Notes: generated by a model not told the origin, from the sequence alone. DNA of 45,446 nucleotides from Paenimyroides viscosum (GCF_003858535.1 NZ_RQTJ01000019.1:1-45446), one strand, 5' to 3'; shown: positions 7,747-18,601, counted from the first letter of the stretch. Translations and numbers: made by a program.

Positions 7747-7788
7747 GATTATAATACGATATATATAAATATATACATAGAAATATAT

Positions 7789-8256
7789 TTATATATTTCT
7801 TTTCTTTTTATCTCTGATCAAAGCATCTACCACACCTAATATTATTACTTCATCATCTTCATCAATTTTTACGCTTTTTGCGTAATCAGAATTTAAAGCT
7901 ATTAAAGTACTATTGTGCTTATCATATCTTTTTAAAGTATATTCTGATGAATTAATCGACACTACAATATCATCGTTATGACACGGTTCATAATCTGTAC
8001 GTAGAATGATTATATCATTCTCCTGATATTCGGGATACATCGATCGTCCTTTAACTAAATTTAGAAAAGTGCTTTCTATTTTCGATAAATAGCGTTCGTC
8101 TAAACTAATACGATCACTTAAAAAATCTTCAGCAGGTGAAGGAAAGCCTGCACGCACACCTCCTAATATTTGAACATATTTTTTTTCACCATCACTATGT
8201 ATGGTTAGATTTTCCAATTCTGTTCCGAAGTACGGTGCTTTTTTAAAATTTATCAT
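7789..8256 (-). CDS. umuD: UmuD-like self-cleaving S24 peptidase (polymerase V subunit)
   Basis: This 155-residue protein is a LexA/UmuD-type S24 serine peptidase. The expected cleavage bond Ala36-Gly37 lies in VRAGFPSP. The catalytic Ser72 is in KGRSMYPEY and the Lys109 of the Ser-Lys dyad is in EYTLKRYD. After DNA damage, RecA filaments trigger self-cleavage, and the shortened dimer activates the UmuC polymerase. There is no N-terminal DNA-binding helix-turn-helix, so it is UmuD-like rather than LexA. It is downstream of umuC on the minus strand and its start overlaps the umuC stop by 4 bases (8253-8256), so the order is umuC-umuD, the reverse of the E. coli order. Confidence 0.88.
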   Translation of the reverse strand: MINFKKAPYFGTELENLTIHSDGEKKYVQILGGVRAGFPSPAEDFLSDRISLDERYLSKIESTFLNLVKGRSMYPEYQENDIIILRTDYEPCHNDDIVVSINSSEYTLKRYDKHNSTLIALNSDYAKSVKIDEDDEVIILGVVDALIRDKKKRNI

Positions 8257-9506
8257 TTTACTCTAAGTATATCTTTCCAATTAGTTGTATAATTTGGACT
8301 TAAAAGATCTTGGCGCATCTTCCATGTTTTATCCAGTGCTTGTGAACCAATTTTTAATTTTTTTACTCCATATTTAAAATTAAGTTGATCCATTACCTTC
8401 ATCAGCTTGCGGTGTTGTGGGTGCTCATCTTCAAATAAGTTGAATTGCTTTTCGCTTTCTGGACTTATTCCTCCAACAATAACGCCAGCTTTTTTATATC
8501 CATATCCTTTTTTGAAAATAATATCTAAACCTTTTTTAGCATACTTAATTATCTCAATTGATGAATTAGTAGGGTAGGGGATGGTTACGTTTACAGATTG
8601 GTAATATTGTGGTTTATCTGTTTGAAATCTATTGGTAAAAATAAAAACAGTAACTATTCTACAAGTAGAATGTTGGTTGCGTAATTTTTCGGCACAGGTG
8701 GTTGCAAAAGTAGCAATGCGCTCTTGTAGATAGGTTTTATCTTCATACGTTTTATCAAAAGATCTTGTCGTAGCAATATTCTTTTTTGTTTTTACATCTT
8801 CAAGTTCCATAGCAGATATGCCTTCTAATTCCTTTTTTAGTCGTAAACCAACTACAGTAAATTCCTTTCGGACATATTCATCAGGAAGATTTGTAAAATC
8901 TAATGCTTTATTTACTCCTTTTGCCTTTAATTTTTTAGCAAATTGTCTACCAATACCCCATACATCTTCAATAGCTAACCATCGCAAAGCTTTAATCCGT
9001 TTTTCTTCGGAATCTATAGCATATACACCTTCTAATTGCGGATATTTTTTAGCTATCCTATTGGCCACTTTAGTTAATGCTTTTGTGGGCGCAATTCCAA
9101 TACACGTTGGAATTAAAGTGTTTTTAAGCACTTCTTTCCGTATCGCTTTTGCATACGATACTAAATCATAATTTTCAAATCCCTTGAATTGTAAAAAGCT
9201 TTCATCTATCGAATAAACTTCTAAATCAGGTGTATATTTTCTAAGGATTCGAGTTACACGGTTACTCATATCGCCATACAGAGCGTAGTTTGATGAAAAT
9301 ACATTTACACTATTATCCTGAAATAACTTTTTGTATTCAAAAGCGGGTGCTCCCATTGGAATACCGAGTGCTTTTGCTTCGTTAGAACGCGCCACAACAC
9401 AGCCATCGTTGTTGCTTAACACAACAATTGGCTTATGCCGTAATTGAGGTTTAAACACCCTTTCACAACTCGCATAAAAATTATTACAATCGACTAAAGC
9501 ATACAT
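8253..9506 (-). CDS. umuC: UmuC-like Y-family translesion DNA polymerase
   Basis: A full-length 417-residue Y-family polymerase. The N-terminus [18 protein letters not shown] holds the first catalytic Asp and the Tyr steric gate region; YSIDESFL holds the second catalytic Asp-Glu pair. Then come helix-hairpin-helix stretches ([16 protein letters not shown]) and the little-finger domain. With UmuD it copies past lesions at the price of mutations. It is the first gene of the two-gene operon, transcribed leftward from 9507-9551. Plasmid-borne umuDC pairs are known on many broad-host plasmids, where they raise UV survival and mutation rate. Confidence 0.92.
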   Translation of the reverse strand: MYALVDCNNFYASCERVFKPQLRHKPIVVLSNNDGCVVARSNEAKALGIPMGAPAFEYKKLFQDNSVNVFSSNYALYGDMSNRVTRILRKYTPDLEVYSIDESFLQFKGFENYDLVSYAKAIRKEVLKNTLIPTCIGIAPTKALTKVANRIAKKYPQLEGVYAIDSEEKRIKALRWLAIEDVWGIGRQFAKKLKAKGVNKALDFTNLPDEYVRKEFTVVGLRLKKELEGISAMELEDVKTKKNIATTRSFDKTYEDKTYLQERIATFATTCAEKLRNQHSTCRIVTVFIFTNRFQTDKPQYYQSVNVTIPYPTNSSIEIIKYAKKGLDIIFKKGYGYKKAGVIVGGISPESEKQFNLFEDEHPQHRKLMKVMDQLNFKYGVKKLKIGSQALDKTWKMRQDLLSPNYTTNWKDILRVK

Positions 9507-9551
9507 CCTACAAAATTATTAAATTAGTAAACGTGCTAAAGTTAAATTATT
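9507..9551. promoter_or_regulatory. Divergent control region between umuC and 9552
   Basis: Only 45 bases separate the two divergent starts. On the minus strand TAATTTTG (9511-9518) fits the -7 box but lies just 4 bases from the umuC ATG. An imperfect dyad TTAGTAAACGTGCTAA (9524-9539) is centred between the genes and is a candidate operator for SOS-type or shared control. Both readings are tentative. Confidence 0.35.
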
Positions 9552-10007
9552 ATGATGCCAAGAAACGTCGTTTGTTTAGCGTTAGATTTAGGAAATTCAT
9601 TAGAACCTGAGCATATATCTAACATTGAGATTGTAGCGAAAAATTTAGAAGATTTTAATAATCGTTTTCAAACAGATTTTTATCTTTTTTATGATACGGA
9701 TGGATATACTTTTGAAATCCCCGAACAATTTATAATTAATGACTTATTAAATTGGTTTGTTGAAGGTATTGGCAAATTATTAGCTTTTTCATATTCCCCA
9801 ACTCGGGACAGTTATTTTGATTTAAATTCGTATTTAAATGATCGCAAAACAGAGTTAGACTTTTTACATAGTTTTGAAATGTATAACAATTATCGTCAAC
9901 GTTATATTGATTATGCCCCATTAGGATTTTTAGAAGAGGACTCGTACTTTTTTATAAAAGAAAATCTTACTAATTTGATATTAGATTATTCTCGGAATTT
10001 TAGTTGA
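9552..10007 (+). CDS. Hypothetical protein divergent from umuCD
   Basis: A 151-residue acidic protein (start MMPRNVVCLALDLGNS; the second Met at 9555 is equally possible). It is rich in Tyr and Phe (FYLFYDTDGYTFEIPEQF, FEMYNNYRQRYIDY), has no cysteine pair, no membrane helix and no motif I can assign. It shares a 45-base control region with umuC, so it may be co-regulated with DNA damage. No family is recognised. Confidence 0.6.
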   Translation: MMPRNVVCLALDLGNSLEPEHISNIEIVAKNLEDFNNRFQTDFYLFYDTDGYTFEIPEQFIINDLLNWFVEGIGKLLAFSYSPTRDSYFDLNSYLNDRKTELDFLHSFEMYNNYRQRYIDYAPLGFLEEDSYFFIKENLTNLILDYSRNFS

Positions 10008-10067
10008 TAAAAACATTTTACGGCAGTTATATTTAATTACTAATAGGCGAAATATAAAATTATTTAT

Positions 10068-10109
10068 TTTCGTTTATTTTGGTTATTTCGTTTATTTCGT
10101 TTAAATTTG
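10068..10109 (+). promoter_or_regulatory. Promoter and operator of the PIN toxin-antitoxin pair
   Basis: TTTTG at 10077-10081 and TAAATTTG at 10102-10109, 20 bases apart, form a good -33/-7 promoter. Overlapping it are three copies of TTTCGTTTA (10068, 10086, 10095), spaced 18 and 9 bases, likely antitoxin-binding sites. A dyad around GTTTAAATTTGTTTAAAC follows. Confidence 0.55.
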
Positions 10110-10126
10110 TTTAAACAATTTAAAAT

Positions 10127-10582
10127 ATGGAAGCATTAGACTATATAAAAAGACCCACTAAGAAAGAACAACGAGTGGCTATTGAATCTTATTCAGCACT
10201 TTCTTCAATTTTATCACAATTGAAACAAGATGATACTGAAATAGAAATCGAAGAAACAAACGACAGAATTAAAATACCTTTTAAAGCTTTAAAACTTTTA
10301 AGTGAAATTTTAAAGTCAATGAGTGAAGGAAATCCAATATCTATTGTCCCTATTGCAACGGAAGTCACTACTCAAAAGGCAGCTGAAATATTGGGCTGTT
10401 CAAGACCACATTTAGTTAAACTTTTAGAGCAAGGTGAAATTGATTTTACAATGGTTGGAAGACATCGTCGTATTTTATTTGAAGATGTAATCAAATATAA
10501 AAACGAGATGAAGCAAAAACAGAAAAAGCATATCATTGATATTATGAACTTTGATGACGAAATAGGTTTATATGATTCATAG
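10127..10582 (+). CDS. Antitoxin with excisionase-type helix-turn-helix
   Basis: A 151-residue protein whose C-terminal half has an excisionase/MerR-like DNA-binding domain: TTQKAAEILGCSRPHLVKLL, then EIDFTMVGRHRRILFEDV with the wing. The N-terminal half is helical and acidic (KQDDTEIEIEETNDRIK). It overlaps the following PIN-domain gene by 11 bases, the usual antitoxin-first arrangement, and is preceded by a repeat-rich promoter it could repress. It would neutralise the toxin and autoregulate the operon. The excisionase label alone might suggest recombination, but the neighbour argues for a toxin-antitoxin pair. Confidence 0.8.
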   Translation: MEALDYIKRPTKKEQRVAIESYSALSSILSQLKQDDTEIEIEETNDRIKIPFKALKLLSEILKSMSEGNPISIVPIATEVTTQKAAEILGCSRPHLVKLLEQGEIDFTMVGRHRRILFEDVIKYKNEMKQKQKKHIIDIMNFDDEIGLYDS

Positions 10583-11135
10583 TGTAAGGTACAAAGCTGT
10601 TCTTGATACCAATGTAATATTTCCTATCGTGATTAGAGATTTATTATTTTGGTTTGCTCATTATGATTTATATACCCCAAAATGGAGTAAAATCATTTTT
10701 GATGAATGGAAATCTGTAATGATTCGAAAGGGAGTTGAATCTTCACAAGCAGAGAAGCGGATAAACGTAGCAAATTTGGCATTTCCCGATGCTTTAGTAT
10801 TAAATTATGAAGGATTAATTGAAAATTTAAATTTACCTGATAAAGATGATAGACATGTATTAGCTGCTGCTATTAAAGTAAATGCTAATATTATTGTAAC
10901 TAATAATTTGAAGGATTTTCCAGATGATTATTTAGACTCTTTTGGATTGAAGGCAGTTTGTGCAGATGATTTTCTGACGGATATCATAGATTTAAATCCA
11001 AAAATAGCCCTCCAAGCTTTTAAAGATTTGGTATTAAATCGCAAAAACCCTGCAATGGATGAATTTCAAGTATTAGAAAGTTTTAGAAAAAATGGATTAA
11101 ATCAAACAGCAGATTATTTACATACTCTTTTGTAA
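10572..11135 (+). CDS. PIN-domain ribonuclease toxin
   Basis: A 187-residue PIN-domain protein. The acidic metal-binding residues are visible: Asp in VLDTNVIFP near the N-terminus, an acidic residue in IIFDEWKSVM, Asp-Asp in LPDKDDRHVLAAAIKVNANIIVTNNLKDFP, and the last acidic site in that block. Such nucleases cut RNA and stop growth when the antitoxin is lost, which stabilises the plasmid. It is longer than typical VapC (about 130 residues), with about 50 extra C-terminal residues. A terminator follows at 11166. Confidence 0.85.
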   Translation: MIHSVRYKAVLDTNVIFPIVIRDLLFWFAHYDLYTPKWSKIIFDEWKSVMIRKGVESSQAEKRINVANLAFPDALVLNYEGLIENLNLPDKDDRHVLAAAIKVNANIIVTNNLKDFPDDYLDSFGLKAVCADDFLTDIIDLNPKIALQAFKDLVLNRKNPAMDEFQVLESFRKNGLNQTADYLHTLL

Positions 11136-11165
11136 TTTAATTATACCAAAAATCGACCGTTTTAT

Positions 11166-11194
11166 GGAACTACTTTTTAGTAGTTCTTTTTTTA
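11166..11194 (+). terminator. Terminator of the toxin-antitoxin operon
   Basis: Stem GAACTACT (11167-11174) / AGTAGTTC (11179-11186) then TTTTTTTTA. Confidence 0.8.
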
Positions 11195-11199
11195 TTTAT

Positions 11200-11261
11200 A
11201 ATAGTGCTATTTATCGTTATTTTTAGTAGTTTCGTATAGTAACGTTTTATAGTACTATTTT
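11200..11261. promoter_or_regulatory. Imperfect palindrome upstream of the resolvase (res or operator)
   Basis: Left arm AATAGTGCTATTTATCGTTA (11200-11219) and right arm ATAGTAACGTTTTATAGTAC (11236-11255) are inverted copies with a few mismatches. It ends directly at the resolvase ATG. Serine resolvases commonly bind such sites both to recombine and to repress their own gene. Confidence 0.55.
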
Positions 11262-11825
11262 ATGACAATTGGATATGCGAGGGTATCAACAAAGGATCAA
11301 AATTTACAAAATCAGATAGATTTACTCAACCAACACAAATGTGAAAAGATATTCTCAGATGTTGCTAGTGGAGTGAAAGAAGATCGTAAAGGGTTATTAG
11401 AACTTTTAGAGTTTGCTCGACCTGGTGATACTATTTTAGTATATAAAAATGATCGTATTTTTCGCTCGCTTAAAAATATGGTAGATTTGATTGAAACCTT
11501 CAATCAAAAGAAGATTCATTTCAAATCTATAACAGAACCCGAATTTGATACGCAATCAGCTAATGGTAAATTTTTACTTCAGATATTTAGCGCTGTAGCA
11601 GAGTTTGAACGTAACTTGATTAGCGAACGTACGAAACACGGTTTAGAAGGAGCAAGGAGACGGAATAAAAATTTAGGGCGACCACAAGGAGTTTCAAAAG
11701 AAACTTTAGAAAAATATCAGTTCGCAAAGCATCTTTACGACAATAAAAAATTGAGCATTGATAAAGCTTGTAAACAAGCCGGATTAAGTAAAACTACCTT
11801 TTATAGAGTTGAAAAAGAAAAATAA
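11262..11825 (+). CDS. Serine recombinase (resolvase/invertase family)
   Basis: A 187-residue small serine recombinase. The catalytic Ser9 lies in GYARVSTKDQNLQNQ; the Arg-containing active-site stretches are KNDRIFRSLKNM and FERNLISERT; the C-terminal helix-turn-helix is IDKACKQAGLSKTTFYRV. It is the right size for a Tn3- or plasmid-type resolvase and most likely resolves plasmid dimers at the palindrome just upstream. It is unlike the longer G+C-rich recombinase at 42974. Confidence 0.9.
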   Translation: MTIGYARVSTKDQNLQNQIDLLNQHKCEKIFSDVASGVKEDRKGLLELLEFARPGDTILVYKNDRIFRSLKNMVDLIETFNQKKIHFKSITEPEFDTQSANGKFLLQIFSAVAEFERNLISERTKHGLEGARRRNKNLGRPQGVSKETLEKYQFAKHLYDNKKLSIDKACKQAGLSKTTFYRVEKEK

Positions 11826-11880
11826 AGTTTTAGATGACAATTAATGACGTCCTAATGTTTTATTTTTAAAAAATTATTTT

Positions 11881-12270
11881 ATGGAAACACTTATAGAAAT
11901 AAATGGGGTAGAGATTGAAATAACTAAAATCTACCAGATGAAAACTTATGATTCTTTAATTGAGGGAACTGCGAATAAAGAACTAAATGATGATGTTTTA
12001 GAAGATATAAAACAACGTGCTAAACGTATTTTTTATCGAAGTTCTTATTATGTCATGGATCCACGAGTGAATGATGATGATGATTTTCCTCACTATTGTA
12101 TTATTTTAGAATTAATGGTTTTTAATACATTTCAAGACCCTGATAAAGATTATTCTGCTTTAACAGTAATTTGTTTTCAAGATGAGTTTGCATTTCCAAT
12201 AAATGAAGAAAATTTAATCCATTTGCGACAAATACCTTTTGGACTATTATGGAGGGAATATAGATTATAA
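11881..12270 (+). CDS. Hypothetical protein upstream of the type I R-M genes
   Basis: A 129-residue acidic protein (METLIEINGVEIEITKIYQ; an Asp run in NDDDDFPHYC). It has no membrane helix and no known motif. It sits 55 bases after the resolvase and 41 bases before hsdM, in the same direction, so it may be co-transcribed with either. An accessory to restriction-modification is possible from position only. Confidence 0.55.
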   Translation: METLIEINGVEIEITKIYQMKTYDSLIEGTANKELNDDVLEDIKQRAKRIFYRSSYYVMDPRVNDDDDFPHYCIILELMVFNTFQDPDKDYSALTVICFQDEFAFPINEENLIHLRQIPFGLLWREYRL

Positions 12271-12311
12271 ATTTATTGTAGCTATAAAAATAAAAATACA
12301 TAAAACATATA

Positions 12312-13859
12312 ATGACAAATACAGCCCAAAGAGCAGAACTACAAGCCAAAATCTGGAAAATCGCCAACGAAGTACGTGGCTCAGTAGACGGATGGGATTT
12401 CAAACACTTTGTGTTAGGAACATTATTCTACCGTTTCATAAGTGAGAATTTCACCAATTACATCGAAGGTGGAGATGAAAGTGTAAACTATGCAAAATTA
12501 GCAGACGACATCATCACACCAGAAATCAAAGACGATGCTATTAGAACAAAAGGATATTTCATTTATCCAAGTCAATTGTTTTGTAATGTAGTCGATAATG
12601 CCAATACAAATTCAAACCTAAATACAGACTTAAAAGCAATATTTACAGATATTGAAAACTCAGCGAATGGGTACGAATCTGAACAAGATATCAAAGGATT
12701 ATTCGCAGATTTCGATACAACAAGTACACGTTTAGGAAATACCGTAGAAGATAAAAACAAACGATTAACTGCAATCCTTAAAGGTGTGGCCGAGTTAAAT
12801 TTTGGTAGTTTCGAGGATAGTCAAATCGACTTATTCGGGGATGCGTACGAATTCTTAATTTCTAACTATGCAGCCAATGCAGGGAAATCGGGAGGTGAAT
12901 TCTTTACGCCTCAAAACGTATCGAAATTGATTGCGCAATTAGCGATGCACAAACAAACTTCGGTTAACAAAATCTACGATCCTGCCGCTGGTTCGGGTTC
13001 TTTGTTATTACAAGCCAAAAAACACTTCGATAACCACATTATTGAGGATGGATTCTTCGGACAAGAAATCAATCATACAACCTACAACTTAGCGCGTATG
13101 AATATGTTTTTGCACAATGTCAATTACGATAAATTCAACATTCAATTAGGAGATACCTTAACCGATCCTCATTTTATCGACGATAAACCATTCGATGCCA
13201 TTGTATCTAATCCACCTTATTCGGTGAATTGGGTAGGTTCAGATGATCCAACGTTAATTAACGACGATCGTTTTGCTCCTGCAGGAGTTTTAGCACCAAA
13301 ATCAAAAGCAGATTTTGCCTTTGTCTTACATGCGTTGAATTACTTATCAAGCAAAGGACGTGCAGCCATTGTATGTTTTCCTGGTATTTTCTACCGAGGT
13401 GGAGCAGAACAAAAAATCAGAAAATACTTGGTGGACAACAACTTTGTAGAAACAGTGATTAGCTTACCTGCAAATTTATTCTTCGGAACGTCTATTGGAG
13501 TAAACATCTTAGTTTTATCGAAACACAAGTCCGAGAATACCACACAATTTATCGATGCAACAGGTGAAGACTTCTACAAGAAAGTAACCAATAACAACAT
13601 GTTAGAGGATGTACACATCGAGAAGATCATGCAGTTATTCGATTCGAAAGAAAATGTAGAACATGTGGCTTTAACGATAGACAATACAAAAATTGCTGAA
13701 AACGATTACAACCTTTCGGTAAGTTCGTATGTAGAAGCAGTAGATACACGCGAAGTGATAGACATTGAAGTCTTAAATACCGAGCTAGCAGATACAGTAA
13801 ACAACATTACAACGTTACGCACAGCAATTGATAACCTAATTAAAGAAATCGAAGGATGA
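12312..13859 (+). CDS. hsdM: Type I restriction-modification DNA methyltransferase subunit HsdM
   Basis: A full-length (515 residues) adenine-N6 methyltransferase. The N-terminal HsdM domain begins [20 protein letters not shown]; the AdoMet-binding motif I is [10 protein letters not shown] (about residue 222); the catalytic motif IV is NPPY (about residue 299). With HsdS it methylates the recognition site, and with HsdR it forms the restriction complex. It overlaps hsdS by 4 bases (ATGA), so translation is coupled. Base composition is visibly higher in G+C than the plasmid backbone, suggesting a separate origin of the R-M block. Confidence 0.96.
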   Translation: MTNTAQRAELQAKIWKIANEVRGSVDGWDFKHFVLGTLFYRFISENFTNYIEGGDESVNYAKLADDIITPEIKDDAIRTKGYFIYPSQLFCNVVDNANTNSNLNTDLKAIFTDIENSANGYESEQDIKGLFADFDTTSTRLGNTVEDKNKRLTAILKGVAELNFGSFEDSQIDLFGDAYEFLISNYAANAGKSGGEFFTPQNVSKLIAQLAMHKQTSVNKIYDPAAGSGSLLLQAKKHFDNHIIEDGFFGQEINHTTYNLARMNMFLHNVNYDKFNIQLGDTLTDPHFIDDKPFDAIVSNPPYSVNWVGSDDPTLINDDRFAPAGVLAPKSKADFAFVLHALNYLSSKGRAAIVCFPGIFYRGGAEQKIRKYLVDNNFVETVISLPANLFFGTSIGVNILVLSKHKSENTTQFIDATGEDFYKKVTNNNMLEDVHIEKIMQLFDSKENVEHVALTIDNTKIAENDYNLSVSSYVEAVDTREVIDIEVLNTELADTVNNITTLRTAIDNLIKEIEG

Positions 13860-15046
13860 ACAAATTAGACGAGTTATTACAAGGGGTTGATGTGGAGTGG
13901 AAATCATTAGGAGAAATTTCAGAAATATATGGTGGACTTAAAGGTAAGAATAAGTCTGATTTTACTGATGGTAATGCAAAATATGTTACTTATAAAAATA
14001 TTTACAACAATATAGAAGTTGATTTTGATACACTTGAAATGGTAAAAGTTTCACAAGATGAAAATCAATATGAAGTTAAATATGGAGATGTATTATTTAC
14101 AGGTTCATCTGAAAATGCTAGTGAAGCTGGTATTTCTTCTGCCATAACTTTTAAATCTGATGCTAAAGTTTATCTTAATAGTTTTTCTTTTGGATTAAGA
14201 TTTAATTCTGAAATCAAATTATTACCAGAATTTACTAAATATCTATTTAGAAGTAAATCTATTCGAGATGAAATTATTAAAACAGCTAGTGGAGTGACAA
14301 GATATAATGTTTCAAAGAAAAGATTTATTAAAATCCAAATTCCAATCCCACCAATAGAAATCCAACAAGAAATTGTTCGTGTTTTAGATGAATTAACAAC
14401 GTTAACCAATCAATTAACAACCGAATTAGAAACCGAACGCCAAAACCGTAAAAAACAATTCGAGTTCTTTCGTGAACAGTTGTTTAGGTTTGAGGAGGGT
14501 GAAAATAATTATGTTGCTTTAGGGGAATTAGCAGAAAATTTAGATTCCAAAAGAAAACCTATCACAAGTAGTCAAAGAAAACCAGGAAAAATACCTTATT
14601 ATGGTGCTTCTGGAATTGTAGATTATGTTGAAGATTATATTTTCGATGGAGATTATTTATTAGTTTCAGAAGATGGTGCTAATTTATTGGCAAGATCAAC
14701 TCCAATCGCTTTTAGTATAAGTGGAAAGAATTGGGTAAATAATCATGCTCATATCTTAAAATTCGAAACAAAATATGAAAGATTATTTGTTGAGTATTAT
14801 TTAAATAGTATTGATTTAGCACCATATATTACTGGAGCTGCTCAACCTAAATTAAATAAGAAAAATTTAAATAGTATAAAAATTCCTAATCCAGCATTAG
14901 AAGAAAAAGAACGTATTGTAAAACTCTTAGATCAATTCGATGCCACACATACAGCCATTGAAGAAGGAATTACAAAAGAAATTAAACTAAGAACCCAACA
15001 ATACGAATATTACCGAGAAAAGTTATTAAGCTTTCCTCAAAACTAA
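13856..15046 (+). CDS. hsdS: Type I restriction-modification specificity subunit HsdS
   Basis: A 396-residue specificity subunit with two target-recognition domains. TRD1 covers about residues 15-155 and TRD2 about 218-340. Each is followed by a conserved helical spacer: [21 protein letters not shown] with a long coiled coil to FREQLF, and [20 protein letters not shown] to YYREKLLSF. Each TRD reads half of a bipartite site, and the coiled coils set the spacing. The TRD DNA is markedly more A+T-rich than the conserved parts and than hsdM and hsdR, as expected if TRDs were exchanged by recombination. No frameshift or inverted partial copy is nearby. Confidence 0.94.
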   Translation: MNKLDELLQGVDVEWKSLGEISEIYGGLKGKNKSDFTDGNAKYVTYKNIYNNIEVDFDTLEMVKVSQDENQYEVKYGDVLFTGSSENASEAGISSAITFKSDAKVYLNSFSFGLRFNSEIKLLPEFTKYLFRSKSIRDEIIKTASGVTRYNVSKKRFIKIQIPIPPIEIQQEIVRVLDELTTLTNQLTTELETERQNRKKQFEFFREQLFRFEEGENNYVALGELAENLDSKRKPITSSQRKPGKIPYYGASGIVDYVEDYIFDGDYLLVSEDGANLLARSTPIAFSISGKNWVNNHAHILKFETKYERLFVEYYLNSIDLAPYITGAAQPKLNKKNLNSIKIPNPALEEKERIVKLLDQFDATHTAIEEGITKEIKLRTQQYEYYREKLLSFPQN

Positions 15047-15084
15047 ACCATACAACCAATTAACAGCTACTAGAATAACATAAG

Positions 15085-18000
15085 ATGTACAAAACTATCG
15101 CAGAATCCAACAATTACATTGTATTGGACAAATACACCAAATTCTACGAATTAAATGAGGCTCCAGTGGCTTATCAATCAGAAGCTGCCTTAGAAAAAGA
15201 ATTCATCCAAGATTTAATTAATCTGGGATACGAGAATCCATCTCATCTAAAATCAACAGATGCTATGTTAGCCAATGTGCGTACGCAATTACAAGCATTG
15301 AATAATATGGTATTTACCGATAACGAATGGGCGCGTTTCCTTGTAGAATATTTAGATAAACCAAGTGATAGTTTAGTCGATAAATCGCGTAAACTTCACG
15401 ATAACCACATCTACGATTTTGTATTTGATGATGGACACATTCAAAACATCTATTTAGTCGATAAAGAGAATATTACGCGAAACAAAGTGCAAGTCATCTC
15501 ACAGGTCGAACAAACAGGATCGCACGCCAATCGTTACGATGTAACGATTTTGGTCAACGGATTACCGATGATTCAAGTAGAGCTAAAGAAACGTGGCGTA
15601 GCCATTCGTGAGGCGTTTAATCAAGTACACCGTTATTCTAAAGAAAGCTTTAATTCAGACAATTCGTTATTTAAATACTTGCAGTTGTTTGTCATTTCGA
15701 ATGGAACAGATACACGTTATTTTGCCAATACCGTTACGCGTAACAAAAACAGTTACGATTTCACGATGAATTGGGCAAAGGCTGATAATACGTTAATCAA
15801 AGATTTAAAGGATTTTACAGCAACATTTTTCCAAAAAAATACACTACTTAATGTCTTACTAACCTATACGGTTTTAGACATCAAAGATACATTATTGGTC
15901 ATGCGACCTTATCAGATAGCAGCAACCGAACGTATTTTATGGAAAATTAAAAGTGCTTATCAAACCAAAAAATGGTCATCTTTAGAAAGTGGTGGGTACA
16001 TTTGGCATACTACTGGTTCAGGGAAAACGTTAACCAGTTTCAAGGCTGCTCGTTTAGCGACTAAATTAGATTTTATCGATAAAGTATTTTTCGTGGTAGA
16101 CCGTAAGGATTTAGACTTTCAGACCATGAAAGAATACCAAAAATTTTCGCCTGATAGTGTCAACGGTTCAAACAGTACAGCAGGTTTAAAACGAAATATC
16201 GAAAAAGACGACAACAAAATTATTGTCACAACCATTCAGAAGTTAAACAACTTAATGAAGGGGGATCAAGAGTTGGATATTTACAATAAACAAGTTGTTT
16301 TCATATTTGATGAAGCCCACCGTTCTCAATTTGGTGAAGCCCAAAAAAATCTGCAAAAGAAATTCAAAAAATATTACCAATTCGGATTTACAGGAACACC
16401 AATTTTCCCTGAAAATGCATTAGGTGCAGAAACCACAGCAAGTGTTTTTGGTTCAGAATTACACGCGTATGTCATTACAGATGCCATCAGAGATGAAAAG
16501 GTTTTAAAATTCAAAGTGGATTACCACAATGTTAAACCTCAATTCAAAGGGGTTGAGACAGAAATAGATGAAAAGAAATTGAATGCAGAAGATGCGAAGA
16601 AAGCCTTTCTGCATCCTGCACGTATCAGCGAAATTTCGAAATACATCCTACACAATTACCGCATTAAAACACACCGTACAAAAGGCGGAAATAACGGTTT
16701 CAATGCGATGTTTGCCGTGAGTAGCGTAGAAGCAGCTAAACATTATTACGAAGAATTAAACCGTCAGCAAATTGACAGTGAAAAACCGTTGAAGATTGCG
16801 ACGATCTTTTCTTTTGCAGCGAACGAAGAACAATCAGCAATTGGAGAAATCATAGATGAATCATTCGAGCCTTCTGCTTTAAACAGTACAGCAAAAGAAT
16901 TCTTAACGAAAGCCATCAACGATTACAATAAGATGTTCAAAACAAGTTATGGTGTGGATAGCGATGAATTCCAGAATTACTACCGTGATCTTTCAGAAAG
17001 AGTAAAAAACAAAGAAATCGATTTATTAATCGTTGTCGGTATGTTTTTAACTGGATTTGACGCACCAAAATTAAATACCTTATTCGTTGATAAAAACTTA
17101 CGTTACCATGGTTTAATTCAAGCATTTTCTCGTACCAATCGTATCTTAGATGCAACGAAATCTTTTGGAAATATTGTTACATTCCGCGATTTGGAACAAG
17201 CAACGATTGATGCCATCACATTATTTGGAAATAAAAACACGAAGAATGTTGTTTTAGAGAAAAGCTACAAAGAATATTTAGAAGGTTTTACCGACGCTTC
17301 AACAGGTGATGCACGTAGAGGATTTATTGAAGTAGTTAACGAATTAAATACAAAATTCCCAAATCCAGATGCAATTGAAAAGGAGAAGGATAAAAAGGAG
17401 TTTACAAAATTATTCGGAGAATACTTACGCGTTGAAAATATCTTACAAAACTACGATGAATTCACAAGTCTAAAAGCCTTACAAAGCATTGACCAAAGCG
17501 ATGCGACTGCTGTAGAAGAATTCAAAGAAATGTACCATGTTTCAGATGATGATTTAGCTGTGATGCAAAAGATTCAGTTGTTACCACAACGTGTAGAACA
17601 AGACTATCGTTCGACGTATAATGATATTCGTGATTGGTTAAGAAAAGAAAAAGAAGGGAAACAACCAGAAGATGGTGGAATCGATTGGGATGATGTTGTT
17701 TTTGAAGTTGATTTATTAAAATCACAAGAGATTAATTTAGATTACATCTTAGAATTGATCTTTGAGCACAATAAGAAAACAAAAGACAAAGCTGAATTAG
17801 TAGAAGAAGTAAGCCGAGTAATTCGTGCAAGTATTGGGAATAGAGGAAAAGAATCTTTAGTAGTGGATTTCATTAACGAAACAGATTTAGATACCATTCC
17901 AGATAAAGCAACGGTTATTGATTCGTTCTTTAAATATGCACAAGTCAAACAAAAAGAAGAAGCTACTGAATTAATCGTAGAGGAAAACTTAAACGAAGAA

Positions 18001-18186
18001 GCGACAAAACGCTACATCGAATCTTCTTTAAAACGAGAATACGCAAGTTCTAACGGTACAGAATTAAATGCCATTTTACCAAAAATGAGTCCGTTAAATC
18101 CACAATATCTTACAAAAAAGCAAACTGTTTTTCAAAAAATAAGTGCCTTTATTGATAAGTTTAAGGGGGTGGGAGGTAGATTATAA
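15085..18186 (+). CDS. hsdR: Type I restriction endonuclease subunit HsdR
   Basis: A full-length 1033-residue translocating restriction subunit. The N-terminal nuclease domain has the PD-(D/E)XK-like YDVTILVNG...QVELKKRG. The superfamily 2 helicase motor follows, with Walker [12 protein letters not shown] (about residue 308), DEAH box [12 protein letters not shown] (about 408), FTGTP, and [13 protein letters not shown] plus QAFSRTNR in the second RecA lobe. The long helical C-terminus docks on HsdM. It is the third gene of hsdMSR, 38 bases after hsdS, with a terminator directly downstream. All three subunits look intact, so the system should restrict and modify. Confidence 0.96.
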   Translation: MYKTIAESNNYIVLDKYTKFYELNEAPVAYQSEAALEKEFIQDLINLGYENPSHLKSTDAMLANVRTQLQALNNMVFTDNEWARFLVEYLDKPSDSLVDKSRKLHDNHIYDFVFDDGHIQNIYLVDKENITRNKVQVISQVEQTGSHANRYDVTILVNGLPMIQVELKKRGVAIREAFNQVHRYSKESFNSDNSLFKYLQLFVISNGTDTRYFANTVTRNKNSYDFTMNWAKADNTLIKDLKDFTATFFQKNTLLNVLLTYTVLDIKDTLLVMRPYQIAATERILWKIKSAYQTKKWSSLESGGYIWHTTGSGKTLTSFKAARLATKLDFIDKVFFVVDRKDLDFQTMKEYQKFSPDSVNGSNSTAGLKRNIEKDDNKIIVTTIQKLNNLMKGDQELDIYNKQVVFIFDEAHRSQFGEAQKNLQKKFKKYYQFGFTGTPIFPENALGAETTASVFGSELHAYVITDAIRDEKVLKFKVDYHNVKPQFKGVETEIDEKKLNAEDAKKAFLHPARISEISKYILHNYRIKTHRTKGGNNGFNAMFAVSSVEAAKHYYEELNRQQIDSEKPLKIATIFSFAANEEQSAIGEIIDESFEPSALNSTAKEFLTKAINDYNKMFKTSYGVDSDEFQNYYRDLSERVKNKEIDLLIVVGMFLTGFDAPKLNTLFVDKNLRYHGLIQAFSRTNRILDATKSFGNIVTFRDLEQATIDAITLFGNKNTKNVVLEKSYKEYLEGFTDASTGDARRGFIEVVNELNTKFPNPDAIEKEKDKKEFTKLFGEYLRVENILQNYDEFTSLKALQSIDQSDATAVEEFKEMYHVSDDDLAVMQKIQLLPQRVEQDYRSTYNDIRDWLRKEKEGKQPEDGGIDWDDVVFEVDLLKSQEINLDYILELIFEHNKKTKDKAELVEEVSRVIRASIGNRGKESLVVDFINETDLDTIPDKATVIDSFFKYAQVKQKEEATELIVEENLNEEATKRYIESSLKREYASSNGTELNAILPKMSPLNPQYLTKKQTVFQKISAFIDKFKGVGGRL

Positions 18187-18222
18187 TTTTATTAATTATA
18201 ACTAAAATCTTAATTAAAATAG

Positions 18223-18255
18223 AACAGCTTTCCATTATGGAAAGCTGTTTTTTAT
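18223..18255. terminator. Terminator after hsdR
   Basis: Stem AACAGCTTTCC (18223-18233) / GGAAAGCTGTT (18239-18249), 5-base loop, then TTTTATTT. The 3' end of the leftward broken gene at 18256 faces it. Confidence 0.85.
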
Positions 18256-18444
18256 TTACATAAACTCCAAAATTTCTTGCTTCATTTTTACAGGAAACTT
18301 GACATTATTTTATTTCAAAAGATCCTTGTCAATGGATTCGATTTCTTTGATAAGCGGTTTTAAATTTTCATCATTTAAGGCTTCTAATTGTGTTTGAAGT
18401 TTGTACAATCTCAATGAAATTTTCTTTACATTCTTTTCTTCCAT
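18256..18444 (-). pseudogene. Broken copy of the 62-codon gene (nonsense mutation)
   Basis: On the minus strand this region aligns end to end with the intact gene at 19402-19590. Reading starts MEEKNVKKISLRLYKLQTQ and runs 44 residues, then meets TAA (18310-18312) where the other copy has GAA. Beyond it the frame continues to match (NNVKFPVKMKQEILEFM) up to a stop in the equivalent position. A single G-to-T change thus truncates it. The two copies also share about 25 bases upstream of the ATG. The 44-residue product might still be made. It faces hsdR across a terminator. Confidence 0.85.
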
Positions 18445-18601
18445 AGCTAATAAAAAAATTTAATGTTAATTATAATGTTTTCCAAGGTTTTTTAAATTTT
18501 TGCAAAGGTAAGATTAATATTTTATTTAAAAATAAAAGCTTTTGTCCAGTCTTTAATCATCGGGTTTTAAGTGATTTTTCCCAATCTGTACTGTTGTTGT
18601 T

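Noticed and set aside
10127..10582. Excisionase of an integrative element
   Set aside because: No matching integrase is present and the gene overlaps a PIN-domain toxin, so an antitoxin role is more likely.
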